64,000 nt of DNA from Arthrobacter sp. NicSoilB4 (lineage in GTDB: Bacteria > Actinomycetota > Actinomycetes > Actinomycetales > Micrococcaceae), in the NCBI RefSeq assembly GCF_019977335.1, contig NZ_AP024653.1, forward strand, positions 1,240,001 to 1,304,000, in the 5' to 3' direction. Below, one piece after another: positions 1 to 8,136 of this stretch (positions within the stretch are counted from its first letter, which is position 1; each line of letters starts with the position of its first letter). A model generated the notes under the pieces. The model saw nothing but the letters and a program-made list of their open reading frames with translations. It was not told the origin of the DNA and did not search any database. The position numbers were made by a program, and so were the translations under genes.

Positions 1-2
1 AA

Positions 3-365
3 GCCAGGGACGACGTCGAATCGGTCGCCTATGCCGGGCTGCCGTCGAGCCCCTGGTACGAGCGCGGCCGCAAGTACGGTCCCCGGGGGACGGGCGCCGT
101 CGTGGCCTTCAACATCGCCGGGGGAGCGGAGGCCGGGAAGCGTTTTGTCGATGCCCTCGAACTGCACTCCCACGTGGCGAACATCGGCGACGTGCGCTCG
201 CTGGTCATCCACCCGGCGTCGACCACCCACAGCCAGCTCTCCCCGGAACAGCAGACCGTTGCCGGCGTCAACCCCGGCCTGGTGCGGCTGTCCGTGGGCC
301 TGGAGCACATCGACGACATCCTCGCGGACCTCGAGGCCGGCTTCCGGGCGGCCAAGGACGCCTGA
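3..365 (+). CDS. metY: O-acetylhomoserine sulfhydrylase, C-terminal part (cut by window start)
   Basis: The last 120 codons of a pyridoxal-phosphate enzyme of the Cys/Met metabolism family, which makes homocysteine from O-acetylhomoserine and sulfide in the cytoplasm. Visible are the C-terminal signatures VAYAGLPSSPWYERGRKY, the ALELHSHVANIGDVRSLVIHP stretch (typical of the O-acetylhomoserine type) and STTHSQLSPEQ, ending in LSVGLEHIDDILADLEAGF. The PLP lysine lies upstream of the window. The next gene is metX, which makes the substrate of this enzyme, and a SAM riboswitch lies between them; this supports metY over cystathionine synthase or lyase. The 5' end is missing, so length and start cannot be judged. 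Confidence 0.9.
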   Translation, partial: ARDDVESVAYAGLPSSPWYERGRKYGPRGTGAVVAFNIAGGAEAGKRFVDALELHSHVANIGDVRSLVIHPASTTHSQLSPEQQTVAGVNPGLVRLSVGLEHIDDILADLEAGFRAAKDA

Positions 366-422
366 GGTCACACGGGCGTCACAATCTTCGCCACAACGCC
401 ACCGCATTTCGTAAACTCAGTG

Positions 423-540
423 CAGGTCATGAGTGCCAGTGACAGCCCCGGCTTGCTGGCCGGCAACCCTCCTTCCGCGGCGGGGTGCCCCGGGTGAAGA
501 CCTGGCCTGCCGGTCAGCTGACGGTGGGCAAGCGCGAAGT
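423..540 (+). promoter_or_regulatory. SAM-IV riboswitch in the metX leader
   Basis: The leader carries the conserved SAM-IV core: GTCATGAGTGCCAG, then GCTTGCTGGCCGGCAACCCT, then GGGGTGCCCCGGGTGAAGACC. The closing stem is visible as CAGGTC (423-428) pairing with GACCTG (499-504), followed by the 3' segment that forms the extra pseudoknot in this class. SAM-IV is known from Actinobacteria and represses methionine genes when S-adenosylmethionine binds. The exact 3' limit is an estimate. It sits directly upstream of the metX start at 552, so it most likely controls metX translation or transcription. Confidence 0.85.
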
Positions 541-551
541 TAGGTCCTCAC

Positions 552-1730
552 ATGACGATTGCCGCCACCCGCCAGGGTGCACCCGTAAGCACGACATCCC
601 ACCCGGACGCCCCCGCGGCTGACTCTGCTGTGCCTGAAGGCGCCGTCCCGGATGGAACGGTCCAGTACCTCCGGGTCGGCGACCTGGAACTTGAATCCGG
701 CGCCAAGCTGCCGGACGTCACCCTCGCCTACGAGACCTGGGGGACCCTTAACCCGGACGGCTCCAACGCGGTACTGATCGAACACGCCCTGACGGGGGAC
801 ACCCACGTCACGCGCGGCGCCGGCGAGGAACCGGGCTGGTGGGAGCAGCTCGCCGGCCCCGGGGCACCCGTGGACACGGACAAGTACTTCGTCGTCTCGA
901 TCAACATCCTGGGCGGCTGCTACGGCTCGACGGGACCCTCGACGCCGGCGCCGGACGGCCGGCCCTGGGGGTCCCGGTTCCCGCTGGTCACCCTCCGGGA
1001 TACGACGGCGGCCGAGGCCAGGCTGGCGGACGCCCTGGGCATCCGCAGCTGGTACGCCGTGCTGGGCGGTTCACTGGGCGGCGCCCGGGCACTGGAATGG
1101 GCCGTCAGCTACCCGGACCGGGTAAGGCGCTGCGGCGTGTTTTCGGTGGGCGCCAGCAGCACCGCGGAACAGATTGCCTTCGCCCAGGCCCAGACCCTGG
1201 CCATCCGGCAGGACCCCAACTACAACGGCGGCGACTACTACGGTGGCCCGCAGCCCGAAGCGGGCCTGGCGCTGGCCCGGCGGATAGCGCACATCACCTA
1301 CCGCTCGGCCGCGGAGCTGGATGGGCGCTTTGGCCGGAATGCCCAGGAACCGGAGGCCCCGCTGGAAGCCGGCTCGCTGGCCGGCCGCGGGCGTTACCAG
1401 GTGGAGAGCTACCTTGACCACCAGGGCAACAAGCTGGTCCGCCGGTTCGATGCCAACAGCTACATCGCCATCACCGAAGCGCTGATGAGCCATGACATCA
1501 GCCGCGGCCGCGGCGCCCTCACGGAGGCCCTGGCCTCGGCAACGGCCGAATTCCTGGTGGCGGCAGTCGACTCGGACCGGCTGTACTTCCCGGCCCAGAC
1601 CCGTGCGCTCGCCGCCGCCCTGCCGGGCGAGGTGGCCGTGCACACCATCGAGGCGCCGATCGGGCACGACGGCTTCCTGACCGAGATCGGCCAGCTCAAC
1701 AGCCAGCTCCGGCAGTACTTCTTCGGCTGA
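552..1730 (+). CDS. metX: Homoserine O-acetyltransferase
   Basis: A 392-residue alpha/beta-hydrolase-fold acyltransferase that acetylates homoserine from acetyl-CoA, the first committed step of methionine synthesis by direct sulfhydrylation. The nucleophile elbow is LGGSLGG with Ser174; the acid is likely Asp342 in VDSDRLYFP and the base His372 in PIGHDGF. Other family marks are INILGGCYGSTGPS and the N-terminal LAYETWGTLN. The first 35 or so residues (Thr/Ala/Pro-rich) are poorly conserved, and a GTG at 585 is an alternative start. It is controlled by the SAM-IV element just upstream and works with the preceding metY. Confidence 0.95.
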   Translation: MTIAATRQGAPVSTTSHPDAPAADSAVPEGAVPDGTVQYLRVGDLELESGAKLPDVTLAYETWGTLNPDGSNAVLIEHALTGDTHVTRGAGEEPGWWEQLAGPGAPVDTDKYFVVSINILGGCYGSTGPSTPAPDGRPWGSRFPLVTLRDTTAAEARLADALGIRSWYAVLGGSLGGARALEWAVSYPDRVRRCGVFSVGASSTAEQIAFAQAQTLAIRQDPNYNGGDYYGGPQPEAGLALARRIAHITYRSAAELDGRFGRNAQEPEAPLEAGSLAGRGRYQVESYLDHQGNKLVRRFDANSYIAITEALMSHDISRGRGALTEALASATAEFLVAAVDSDRLYFPAQTRALAAALPGEVAVHTIEAPIGHDGFLTEIGQLNSQLRQYFFG

Positions 1731-1778
1731 ACCGGCCGGGCTTCCTCTGCGGCCTATCCGCCGGTAGGCTCACGGCGC

Positions 1779-2318
1779 ATGACCACCATCGATGAACAGG
1801 GCCGTCCGGAACCTCCCGTCGCCGCCGGCGAGGCCGCCACGCTCCTGGGTTTCCTCGACTACCAGCGGGCCACCCTCGAGTGGAAGTGCGCCGGCCTCGA
1901 TGCAGCGGCCCTGGGCGCGAAAGCCGCAGCCTCCACCCTGACCCTTGGCGGGCTCCTGAAGCACATGGCGTATGTGGAGGACAGCTGGTTCTCCTACACG
2001 TTGCACGGGCAGGACCGGCAGCCGCCCTGGAACGCGGTGGACTGGAAAGCGGAACCCGACTGGGAGTTTCACTCGGCGGCGGGGGACTCCGCCGGCGACC
2101 TCCGCGCCCGCTGGCAGGACGCCGTCGTGCGCTCGCGCTCGCTCGTAGCCGTTTCTCTCGCCGACGGCGGGATGGACTCGGTGGCCACGCGTGCGTGGCC
2201 CGACGGCGGGGCGCCCAGCCTGCGCTGGATCGTGTGCCACATGATCGAGGAATACGCCCGGCACAACGGCCATGCCGATTTCCTGCGCGAATCCGTGGAC
2301 GGAAGCACCGGAGAATGA
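1779..2318 (+). CDS. DinB/DUF664-family protein (putative thiol-dependent enzyme)
   Basis: A 179-residue member of the DinB-like four-helix superfamily, DUF664 type. The likely metal-binding histidines are seen in LGGLLKHMAYVEDSWF (about residues 56-71), and in WIVCHMIEEYARHNGHADF near the C-terminus, which supplies the HxxxxxxHxxH-like pair. In actinobacteria such proteins are often mycothiol-dependent transferases, but the substrate of this one cannot be told from sequence. It follows metX by about 50 bp on the same strand; I see no functional link to methionine synthesis. Confidence 0.8.
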   Translation: MTTIDEQGRPEPPVAAGEAATLLGFLDYQRATLEWKCAGLDAAALGAKAAASTLTLGGLLKHMAYVEDSWFSYTLHGQDRQPPWNAVDWKAEPDWEFHSAAGDSAGDLRARWQDAVVRSRSLVAVSLADGGMDSVATRAWPDGGAPSLRWIVCHMIEEYARHNGHADFLRESVDGSTGE

Positions 2319-2479
2319 AGCCAACTGTGCATTTTTGCAGATGCGCTCTGCACTAATGGCCGTTGAGACCCAGGGCCGGAGCGTCCATACTCGTTGAGAA
2401 TGATGCCCGTGTCACAAATCACAGGTATCCATTGCCCAGAGGTCCATAGGGTGTCGACGGAGACGCCAAAGGAGTCGAA

Positions 2480-3862
2480 ATGAGTACGCATAACGCTGCC
2501 GCCAGGCGGCCGGAAGAGGAAGACGTCAAATCGTCCGGCCTCAAAAAAGTAGTAACGGCCTCCATGGCCGGCACCGTGGTCGAGTGGTATGAGTTCTTCC
2601 TCTATGCCTCCGCGGCGACCCTCGTCTTCGGCAAGATCTTCTTCCCCAATTCGGGCACGGAGCTGGACGGCATTATCGCCGCGTTCCTGACCTACGCTGT
2701 CGGCTTCATCGCCCGCCCGATCGGCGGCATCGTCTTCGGCCACTTCGGCGACAAGTTCGGCCGCAAGCAGCTGCTCCAGCTCAGCATCATCCTGGTGGGT
2801 GTCTCCACCTTCCTGATGGGCTGCCTCCCCACCTTCCAGCAGATCGGCTACTGGGCTCCGGCCCTCCTGGTCTTCCTGCGCTTCGCCCAGGGCTTCGCCG
2901 TCGGCGGCGAATGGGGCGGCGCTGTCCTCCTCGTGGCCGAGCACAGCCCCAGCAAGTCCCGCGGTTTCTGGTCCGCATGGCCGCAGTCAGCCGTTCCGCT
3001 GGGCAACCTGCTCGCCACCGGTGTGCTGTTCACGCTGTCCGCCACCCTGTCCTCCGCCGACTTCCTCAGCTGGGGCTGGCGCGTTGCCTTCTGGCTCTCC
3101 GCTGTGATCGTGCTGGTTGGCTACTACATCCGCACCAAGGTCACTGACGCCCCCATCTTCCTGGAGGCCCAGAAGGAAGTCGCCGTCGAGAAGAAGGGCT
3201 ACGGCGTCGGCGAAGTGTTCCGCCGCTACCCCCGTGGCGTGTTCACGGCGATGGGCCTGCGCTTCGCGGAGAACATCCTCTACTACCTCGTGGTCACGTT
3301 CTCCATCACCTACCTGAAGGTCATCGTCCAGACGGACACTTCGCGGATCCTGCTCCTGCTGCTCGTGGCGCACGCAATCCACTTCGCCGTGATCCCGTTC
3401 GTCGGCAAGCTCTCCGACAACCTCGGCCGCAAACCGGTCTACATGGCCGGCGCCGTCCTTGGCGGCACGTGGGGCTTCTTCGCCTTCCCGATGATGGACA
3501 CCAAGAACGACATCATCATCCTCGCGGCAATCACCATCGGCCTGCTGTTCCACTCGCTCATGTACGCCGGCCAGCCGGCCATCATGGCCGAGATGTTCCC
3601 GACCCGGATGCGTTACTCCGGAGTCTCGCTGGGCTACCAGGTCACGTCGATCGTGGCCGGTTCGATGGCCCCGATCATCGCCGTCGCCCTGCTGAGCCAG
3701 TTCAAGTCCTCCGTTCCGGTGGCCATCTACCTGCTCGGCGCCTGTGTGGTCACGATGGTGGCGGTGTACTTCCTGAAGGAAACGCGCGGCATCTCCCTGC
3801 ACGACGTCGACGCCGCCGATGCCCAGGGCACCGCGGACCTGCTCGCCGCCTCCAAGAAGTAG
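2480..3862 (+). CDS. MFS transporter of the metabolite:H+ symporter (MHS/ProP-like) family
   Basis: A 460-residue integral membrane protein with about 12 hydrophobic segments. The MHS start motif is clear: AGTVVEWYEFFLYA near residue 30, followed by GFIARPIGGIVFGHFGDKFGRK, the loop 2-3 signature of the major facilitator superfamily, and RFAQGFAVGGEWGGA. Family members carry small carboxylates, betaine, alpha-ketoglutarate or shikimate with protons; the substrate here is not predictable. The start is supported by an AAAGGAG site 7 bases before ATG 2480. It stands alone, followed by a strong hairpin terminator. An alternative reading as a proline/betaine carrier is possible. Confidence 0.9.
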   Translation: MSTHNAAARRPEEEDVKSSGLKKVVTASMAGTVVEWYEFFLYASAATLVFGKIFFPNSGTELDGIIAAFLTYAVGFIARPIGGIVFGHFGDKFGRKQLLQLSIILVGVSTFLMGCLPTFQQIGYWAPALLVFLRFAQGFAVGGEWGGAVLLVAEHSPSKSRGFWSAWPQSAVPLGNLLATGVLFTLSATLSSADFLSWGWRVAFWLSAVIVLVGYYIRTKVTDAPIFLEAQKEVAVEKKGYGVGEVFRRYPRGVFTAMGLRFAENILYYLVVTFSITYLKVIVQTDTSRILLLLLVAHAIHFAVIPFVGKLSDNLGRKPVYMAGAVLGGTWGFFAFPMMDTKNDIIILAAITIGLLFHSLMYAGQPAIMAEMFPTRMRYSGVSLGYQVTSIVAGSMAPIIAVALLSQFKSSVPVAIYLLGACVVTMVAVYFLKETRGISLHDVDAADAQGTADLLAASKK

Positions 3863-3891
3863 GCAAGCAGTACCGACAGCAACAACGAATA

Positions 3892-3940
3892 AACGGCAAC
3901 AGCCTGGGCCCCGCACCGCGGGACCCGGGCTGTTGCCGTT
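3892..3940 (+). terminator. Hairpin terminator after the MHS transporter
   Basis: An inverted repeat whose outer arms AACGGCAACAGCC and GGCTGTTGCCGTT match exactly, extended inward by GC pairs. There is no long T run after it, so termination strength is uncertain. Confidence 0.65.
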
Positions 3941-4011
3941 GCAGACGTAACCCCCCCCCGGCTGCCGGCCGCTCCCGCGGCAGTGATCCAGCGCTGCGCT
4001 AGGCTCCGGTT

Positions 4012-4400
4012 ATGCCACAAATCAACAGTTCGCTCGACGCTGCGAACCAGCGGGTGAGCCACAACTGGTCCATGGCCGTGCCTGCGGAGTGCGTCTGGTG
4101 GGGGCTCACCAGCCCTGAGGCTTTGCCGCGCTGGCTGGGGAAACTGATCTCTGGGAAGTTCCTCGTCGGCAACGCCATCACGATTGAGCATGCCGCAGGC
4201 TATTCCTGCACCAGCCGCATCCGGGAGTGTGAAGCGGCGCAGATTCTTGGCATGACGTGGGAGTTCCCGGACGAACCACTCTCGCAGGTGAGGATTGTGC
4301 TGACTCCAGGTGGCGGGTTTACCTTGAAGCGCTGCTCCTGGGTCAACCCCTCTCGCTGGCCGACTTCTGGTCCACCTACGACGGACTCGCCGACTCCTGA
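4012..4400 (+). pseudogene. SRPBCC (AHSA1-like) domain gene with an internal out-of-frame deletion
   Basis: The reading frame from ATG 4012 gives a typical SRPBCC N-terminus: VSHNWSMAVPAECVWWGLTSP, then the LPRWLGKLISGKFLVGN stretch and WEFPDEPLSQVRIVLTP. Around 4310-4320 homology jumps to another frame, which reads VYLEALLLGQPLSLADFW and YDGLADS and stops at 4398-4400, the usual family C-terminus. The joined product would be about 130 residues against roughly 150-160 for the family, so a stretch of some 20-30 codons seems lost together with the frame. In the original frame translation runs on into sequence antisense to the LysR gene, which cannot be functional protein. Either a true decay product or a sequencing/assembly error. 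Confidence 0.75.
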
Positions 4401-4445
4401 ATCTGCGGATCGGGGTCCCGCGACTGCCCAGCCTGCCAGGACGTC

Positions 4446-5351
4446 TCAGCCTGCCAGGACATCCTGGCGCGCGGAAATCTCGGTCCGGACCGCCTCCAGC
4501 ACGGCCTGCACCGGCGCCGAACGCAGGGACTCCGCCCGTGCCACCGCCCAGATGGGGAGCTGCCGCTGGAAGTCGTCCGGCAGCACGGGCAGGAACGTGG
4601 GGTCGCCCACCACCAGGAAGTTGGGCAGCAGGCCGATCCCGGCGCCCCGACGGACGGCCTCCAGCTGGGCAAAGATGCTGGTGGCCTGGAAGCTGGACCG
4701 CGGGACGGGAAGCTGGGTGGAACGGTGGCCCAGTTCTGCGACCTGCAGCGCCGACTCCACGTACGAGACAAACCCGTGCTGCCGGACGTCGTCGAGCGTC
4801 TCCGGCAGGCCGCGGTCCCGGGCGTACTGCGGGCTCGCATAGAGCCGGAGGAAATAGTTGGACAGGAAGATGGTCTGCGCATTGCTGACATCCAGGTTGC
4901 CCACCACCACCTCGAGGTCCACGCCGGACCGGTTCTGGCTGACTTTGCGGGTGGCGCTGAGCATTTCGACGTTGAGCAGCGGGTGTTCCCGCTGCAGCCG
5001 CACAAGGGCGGGCGCAACGAACCCGGCGCCGAAGCCGTCCGGCGTGCTGATCCGGACCAGCCCGGAGAGGACGTCTTCGGACTGCGCGATCCGGTTGGTG
5101 AGCGCCCCGAGCGTGCCCTCGATCGCCTCGGCGGCGGCCACCGCCTCGCTGCCAAGGTCGGTCAGTTCCCAGCCGTGCGGGCTCCGCTCCAGGGTGCGCC
5201 CGCCCAGCTGCCTGTCCAGGGCCAGGATCCGGCGGGAGATGGTGGTGTGCGTGGTGCCGAGGGTCTCAGCCACCGCATTGAACCTGCCCAGCCGGGCGAC
5301 GGTCAGCAGGATCAGCAGATCGTCCGGGCTCGGAAGCCGCCTCAAGTCCAC
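4446..5351 (-). CDS. LysR-family transcriptional regulator
   Basis: A 301-residue regulator. The N-terminal winged helix-turn-helix is LLTVARLGRFNAVAETLG followed by THTTISRRILALDRQLG; the rest is the periplasmic-binding-like effector domain (SGLVRISTPDGFGAGFVAP through GAGIGLLPNFLV). I place the start at GTG 5351 because an AGAGGAG site lies about 6 bases upstream; an in-frame start at 5483 would add 44 residues foreign to the family. It is divergent from mmsB-mmsA, so it probably controls that valine/3-hydroxyisobutyrate pathway. An unusual 24-bp palindrome lies just upstream of its start. Confidence 0.9.
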   Translation of the reverse strand: MDLRRLPSPDDLLILLTVARLGRFNAVAETLGTTHTTISRRILALDRQLGGRTLERSPHGWELTDLGSEAVAAAEAIEGTLGALTNRIAQSEDVLSGLVRISTPDGFGAGFVAPALVRLQREHPLLNVEMLSATRKVSQNRSGVDLEVVVGNLDVSNAQTIFLSNYFLRLYASPQYARDRGLPETLDDVRQHGFVSYVESALQVAELGHRSTQLPVPRSSFQATSIFAQLEAVRRGAGIGLLPNFLVVGDPTFLPVLPDDFQRQLPIWAVARAESLRSAPVQAVLEAVRTEISARQDVLAG

Positions 5352-5370
5352 CGGAACTCCTCTGGATCCA

Positions 5371-5394
5371 GGTATGTGCATCCATGCACATACC
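5371..5394. promoter_or_regulatory. 24-bp palindromic operator candidate between lysR and mmsB
   Basis: Two perfect 11-bp arms, GGTATGTGCAT and ATGCACATACC, separated by CC. It lies 20 bp upstream of the lysR start and about 170 bp upstream of mmsB, in the shared divergent region. Its symmetry and position suggest a repressor or autoregulation site. LysR boxes usually contain T-N11-A, so a different regulator could also bind here. Confidence 0.55.
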
Positions 5395-5561
5395 ATCTGT
5401 AGTTTTTCCCCTTGATTGCACTGTAACAGTTTGTGATGCTGGACACGGAACACCCGGTGACAGCCGGACCGCGCGCTGCGCACAGCAGCGCCAGCGAAGA
5501 CTTACAGCAACGACTTGCGGCAACGACGCGCGGGAACACGCAAAGCAAAGGAGCTTATGCC

Positions 5562-6461
5562 ATGGCAGTAATCGCTTGGATCGGACTGGGGAACATGGGC
5601 GGGTCCATGTCGGTAAACCTCGCCAAGGCCGGCCACGACGTCCGCGGCTTCGACCTCAACGCCGAGGCCGTGGCCGCCGCGGAGGCGGGCGGCGTGAAGC
5701 CCGCCGGGAGCATCGCCGACGCCGTCGACGGCGCCGACGTCGTCTTCACCATGCTTCCCAAGGGCGAGCACGCCCGCGCCGTCTACCTCGGCGAGGACGG
5801 CGTCCTGGCCCACGCGGACACACGCACGCTGCTGGTGGATTCCTCCACGATCGACATCGCCTCCGCCCAGGCCCTGCACGACGCCGCCGCTGCCGCCGGC
5901 TTCCGCTTCGTCGACGCCCCGGTGTCCGGCGGCATGAGCGGCGCGAAGGCCGCCACCCTGACCTTCATGATCGGCGGCGAAGCCGGCGCCGTGGCCGAGG
6001 CCACCGAATACATCAGGCCGATGGCCGGCAACATCATCCCGACGGGCGGGGCCACCACCGGCCAGGCCGCCAAGATCTGCAACAACCTCATGCTCTTCAT
6101 CAACCTGGCCTCCACGGCCGAAGGCGCTGTCCTGGCCGACCGGCTCGGGCTGGACAAGCAGGTCTTCTGGGACATCGCGTCCGTCTCCTCCGGCGACAGC
6201 TGGGCGCTGCGCACGTGGTACCCGGTGGCCGGCGTGGTCCCCACCGCAGCCTCCAACAACGACTTCGCCCCGACCTTCACCACCGAGCTGGCCAACAAGG
6301 ACATCGGACTCGCCATCAGTGCGGCCCGGGACACCGGCACGCCGCTGGAAATCGGCGAGCACGTCCAGCAGCTCTTCCAGCGCCTGATCGACGCCGGCCA
6401 GTCCGGCACCGACTGCTCCGCAATCGTCAAACTGGTCGACGGCACATTCGATCCCAACTAG
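5562..6461 (+). CDS. mmsB: 3-hydroxyisobutyrate dehydrogenase
   Basis: A 299-residue NAD-dependent beta-hydroxyacid dehydrogenase that oxidises 3-hydroxyisobutyrate to methylmalonate semialdehyde in valine degradation. The dinucleotide motif is IGLGNMGGSMSVNLAKAGH at the N-terminus; the substrate motif is VDAPVSGGMSGAKAATL; the catalytic lysine lies in GQAAKICNNLML. The start ATG 5562 has AAAGGAG 8 bases upstream and is preferred over 5433, which would add 43 unrelated residues. mmsA follows after 48 bp, so the two form an operon divergent from a LysR gene. Confidence 0.93.
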   Translation: MAVIAWIGLGNMGGSMSVNLAKAGHDVRGFDLNAEAVAAAEAGGVKPAGSIADAVDGADVVFTMLPKGEHARAVYLGEDGVLAHADTRTLLVDSSTIDIASAQALHDAAAAAGFRFVDAPVSGGMSGAKAATLTFMIGGEAGAVAEATEYIRPMAGNIIPTGGATTGQAAKICNNLMLFINLASTAEGAVLADRLGLDKQVFWDIASVSSGDSWALRTWYPVAGVVPTAASNNDFAPTFTTELANKDIGLAISAARDTGTPLEIGEHVQQLFQRLIDAGQSGTDCSAIVKLVDGTFDPN

Positions 6462-6509
6462 GCGACGCCGCCAACTAGCCCCCACATTCCTTAGAAAGAG
6501 ACCCACCCC

Positions 6510-7994
6510 ATGGAACGCATTCCGCACTTCATCAACGGCGCCCTGGTTTCCGACGCCGAGCGCTACGGCCCCGTCTTCAATCCCGCCACCGGCGAGCAGG
6601 AGAAAGAGGTTGCGCTGGCCTCCGCCGCCCGCGTCGAGGAGGCCATCCAGGCCGCACGTGCCGCCCTGCCCGGCTGGCGTGCCACCAGCCTGGCCAAGCG
6701 CACCACCATCTTCTTCAAGGTCCGTGAACTGCTCATGCAGCGCCGGCCCGAACTGGCCGCCCTCCTGACCAGCGAACACGGCAAGGTCCTCTCCGACGCC
6801 GAGGGCGAGATCACCCGCGGCCTGGAGAACATCGAGTTCGCCACCGGGCTGTCCCACGCGCTCAAGGGCGAGCGCTCCGAGCAGGTGGCCGGCGGCGTCG
6901 ACGTCCACTCGGTGCGCCAGCCGGTCGGCGTCGTCGCCTGCATCACCCCGTTCAACTTCCCGGCCATGGTGCCGCTGTGGATGATCGGCAGCGCCCTGGC
7001 CTGCGGCAACACCGTGCTCCTCAAGCCCAGCGAGAAGGACCCCTCCTCCGCCAACTTCATCGCGCAGGCCTTTGCCGAGGCCGGACTGCCCGCCGGTGTG
7101 CTCAACGTGGTGCACGGCGACAAGGAAGCCGTCGACGTCCTGCTCGAACACCCCGACGTCAAGGCCGTCAGCTTCGTCGGCTCGACGCCGATCGCCCAGT
7201 CCATCTACAAGCGCGCCGCCGACCACGGCAAGCGCGTGCAGGCCCTGGGCGGTGCCAAGAACCACATGGTGGTCCTGCCCGACGCGGACCTGAACATGGC
7301 CGCCGACGCCGCCGTCTCGGCCGCCTACGGTTCCGCCGGCGAACGCTGCATGGCGGTCAGTGTGCTGGTCGCCGTCGGGAACATCGCCGACGAGCTCGTC
7401 GAGGCGATCACCACCCGGATGGCCACGCTCAAGATCGGCCCCGGCACGGACCCGGCATCGCAGATGGGCCCGCTGATCACCGCCGAGCACCGCGACAAGG
7501 TTGCCTCCTACGTCGCCGGGGCGGCCGAGGAAGGCGCCACCGTGTTGGTGGACGGCCGGGACCAGCAGTTCGACTCCAAGGGCTTCTTCATCGGCGTCAG
7601 CCTGATTGACCACGTCAAGCCCGGCATGAAGGTCTACGACGACGAGATCTTCGGCCCGGTCTTGTCCGTGGTCCGCGTCGAGAGCTACGCCGACGCCGTC
7701 CAGCTCGTCAACGACAACGAATTCGGCAACGGCACGGCGATCTTCACCCGCGACGGCGGCGCCGCGCGGCAGTTCGAGTTCGACGTCGAGGCCGGCATGG
7801 TGGGCGTCAACGTGCCGATCCCGGTTCCGGTGGGCACCTTCTCCTTCGGCGGCTGGAAGAACTCGCTCTTCGGCGACACCCACATGTACGGCCCGGAGAG
7901 CATCCGCTTCTACACCCGCGGCAAGGTAGTCACCACCCGCTGGCCGGATCCGTCCACCTCGGTGATCGACCTCGGCTTCCCCCAGGTCGACTAA
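6510..7994 (+). CDS. mmsA: CoA-acylating methylmalonate-semialdehyde dehydrogenase
   Basis: A 494-residue aldehyde dehydrogenase that converts methylmalonate semialdehyde (and malonate semialdehyde) with CoA and NAD to propionyl-CoA (or acetyl-CoA). The catalytic cysteine is Cys280 in YGSAGERCMAVSV, with the MMSDH-type RCMA context rather than the QxC of ordinary aldehyde dehydrogenases. CITPFNFPAMVPLWM and LKPSEKDPSS mark the cofactor domain, and FGGWKNSLFGDTHMYGPE the C-terminus. RBS GAAAGAGA precedes ATG 6510. It shares an operon with mmsB; together they complete valine degradation beyond isobutyryl-CoA. Confidence 0.95.
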   Translation: MERIPHFINGALVSDAERYGPVFNPATGEQEKEVALASAARVEEAIQAARAALPGWRATSLAKRTTIFFKVRELLMQRRPELAALLTSEHGKVLSDAEGEITRGLENIEFATGLSHALKGERSEQVAGGVDVHSVRQPVGVVACITPFNFPAMVPLWMIGSALACGNTVLLKPSEKDPSSANFIAQAFAEAGLPAGVLNVVHGDKEAVDVLLEHPDVKAVSFVGSTPIAQSIYKRAADHGKRVQALGGAKNHMVVLPDADLNMAADAAVSAAYGSAGERCMAVSVLVAVGNIADELVEAITTRMATLKIGPGTDPASQMGPLITAEHRDKVASYVAGAAEEGATVLVDGRDQQFDSKGFFIGVSLIDHVKPGMKVYDDEIFGPVLSVVRVESYADAVQLVNDNEFGNGTAIFTRDGGAARQFEFDVEAGMVGVNVPIPVPVGTFSFGGWKNSLFGDTHMYGPESIRFYTRGKVVTTRWPDPSTSVIDLGFPQVD

Positions 7995-8014
7995 ACGCAG
8001 CCCTCCCCGACAAC

Positions 8015-8081
8015 AGCAACGCGGGGTCACTTCGCGCCCATTCACGACTGGATGATGGGCGGGAAGTGACCCCGCGTTGCT
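8015..8081. repeat. Long REP-like palindrome
   Basis: Two 27-bp arms, beginning AGCAACGCGGGGTCACTT and ending with its complement, differ at a single position and are separated by 13 bases. There is no T run, and the flanking genes (mmsA and the isochorismatase-like gene) point the same way. It could stop transcription by structure alone but looks like a dispersed intergenic palindrome. A related core (GGGGGCACTT / AAGTGCCCCC) occurs at 53344-53413. Confidence 0.7.
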
Positions 8082-8136
8082 TGGGTTCTTGGGATTAGAG
8101 TGAACGGGCAGGAACGTCCAGGACGCAGGAGGCATA

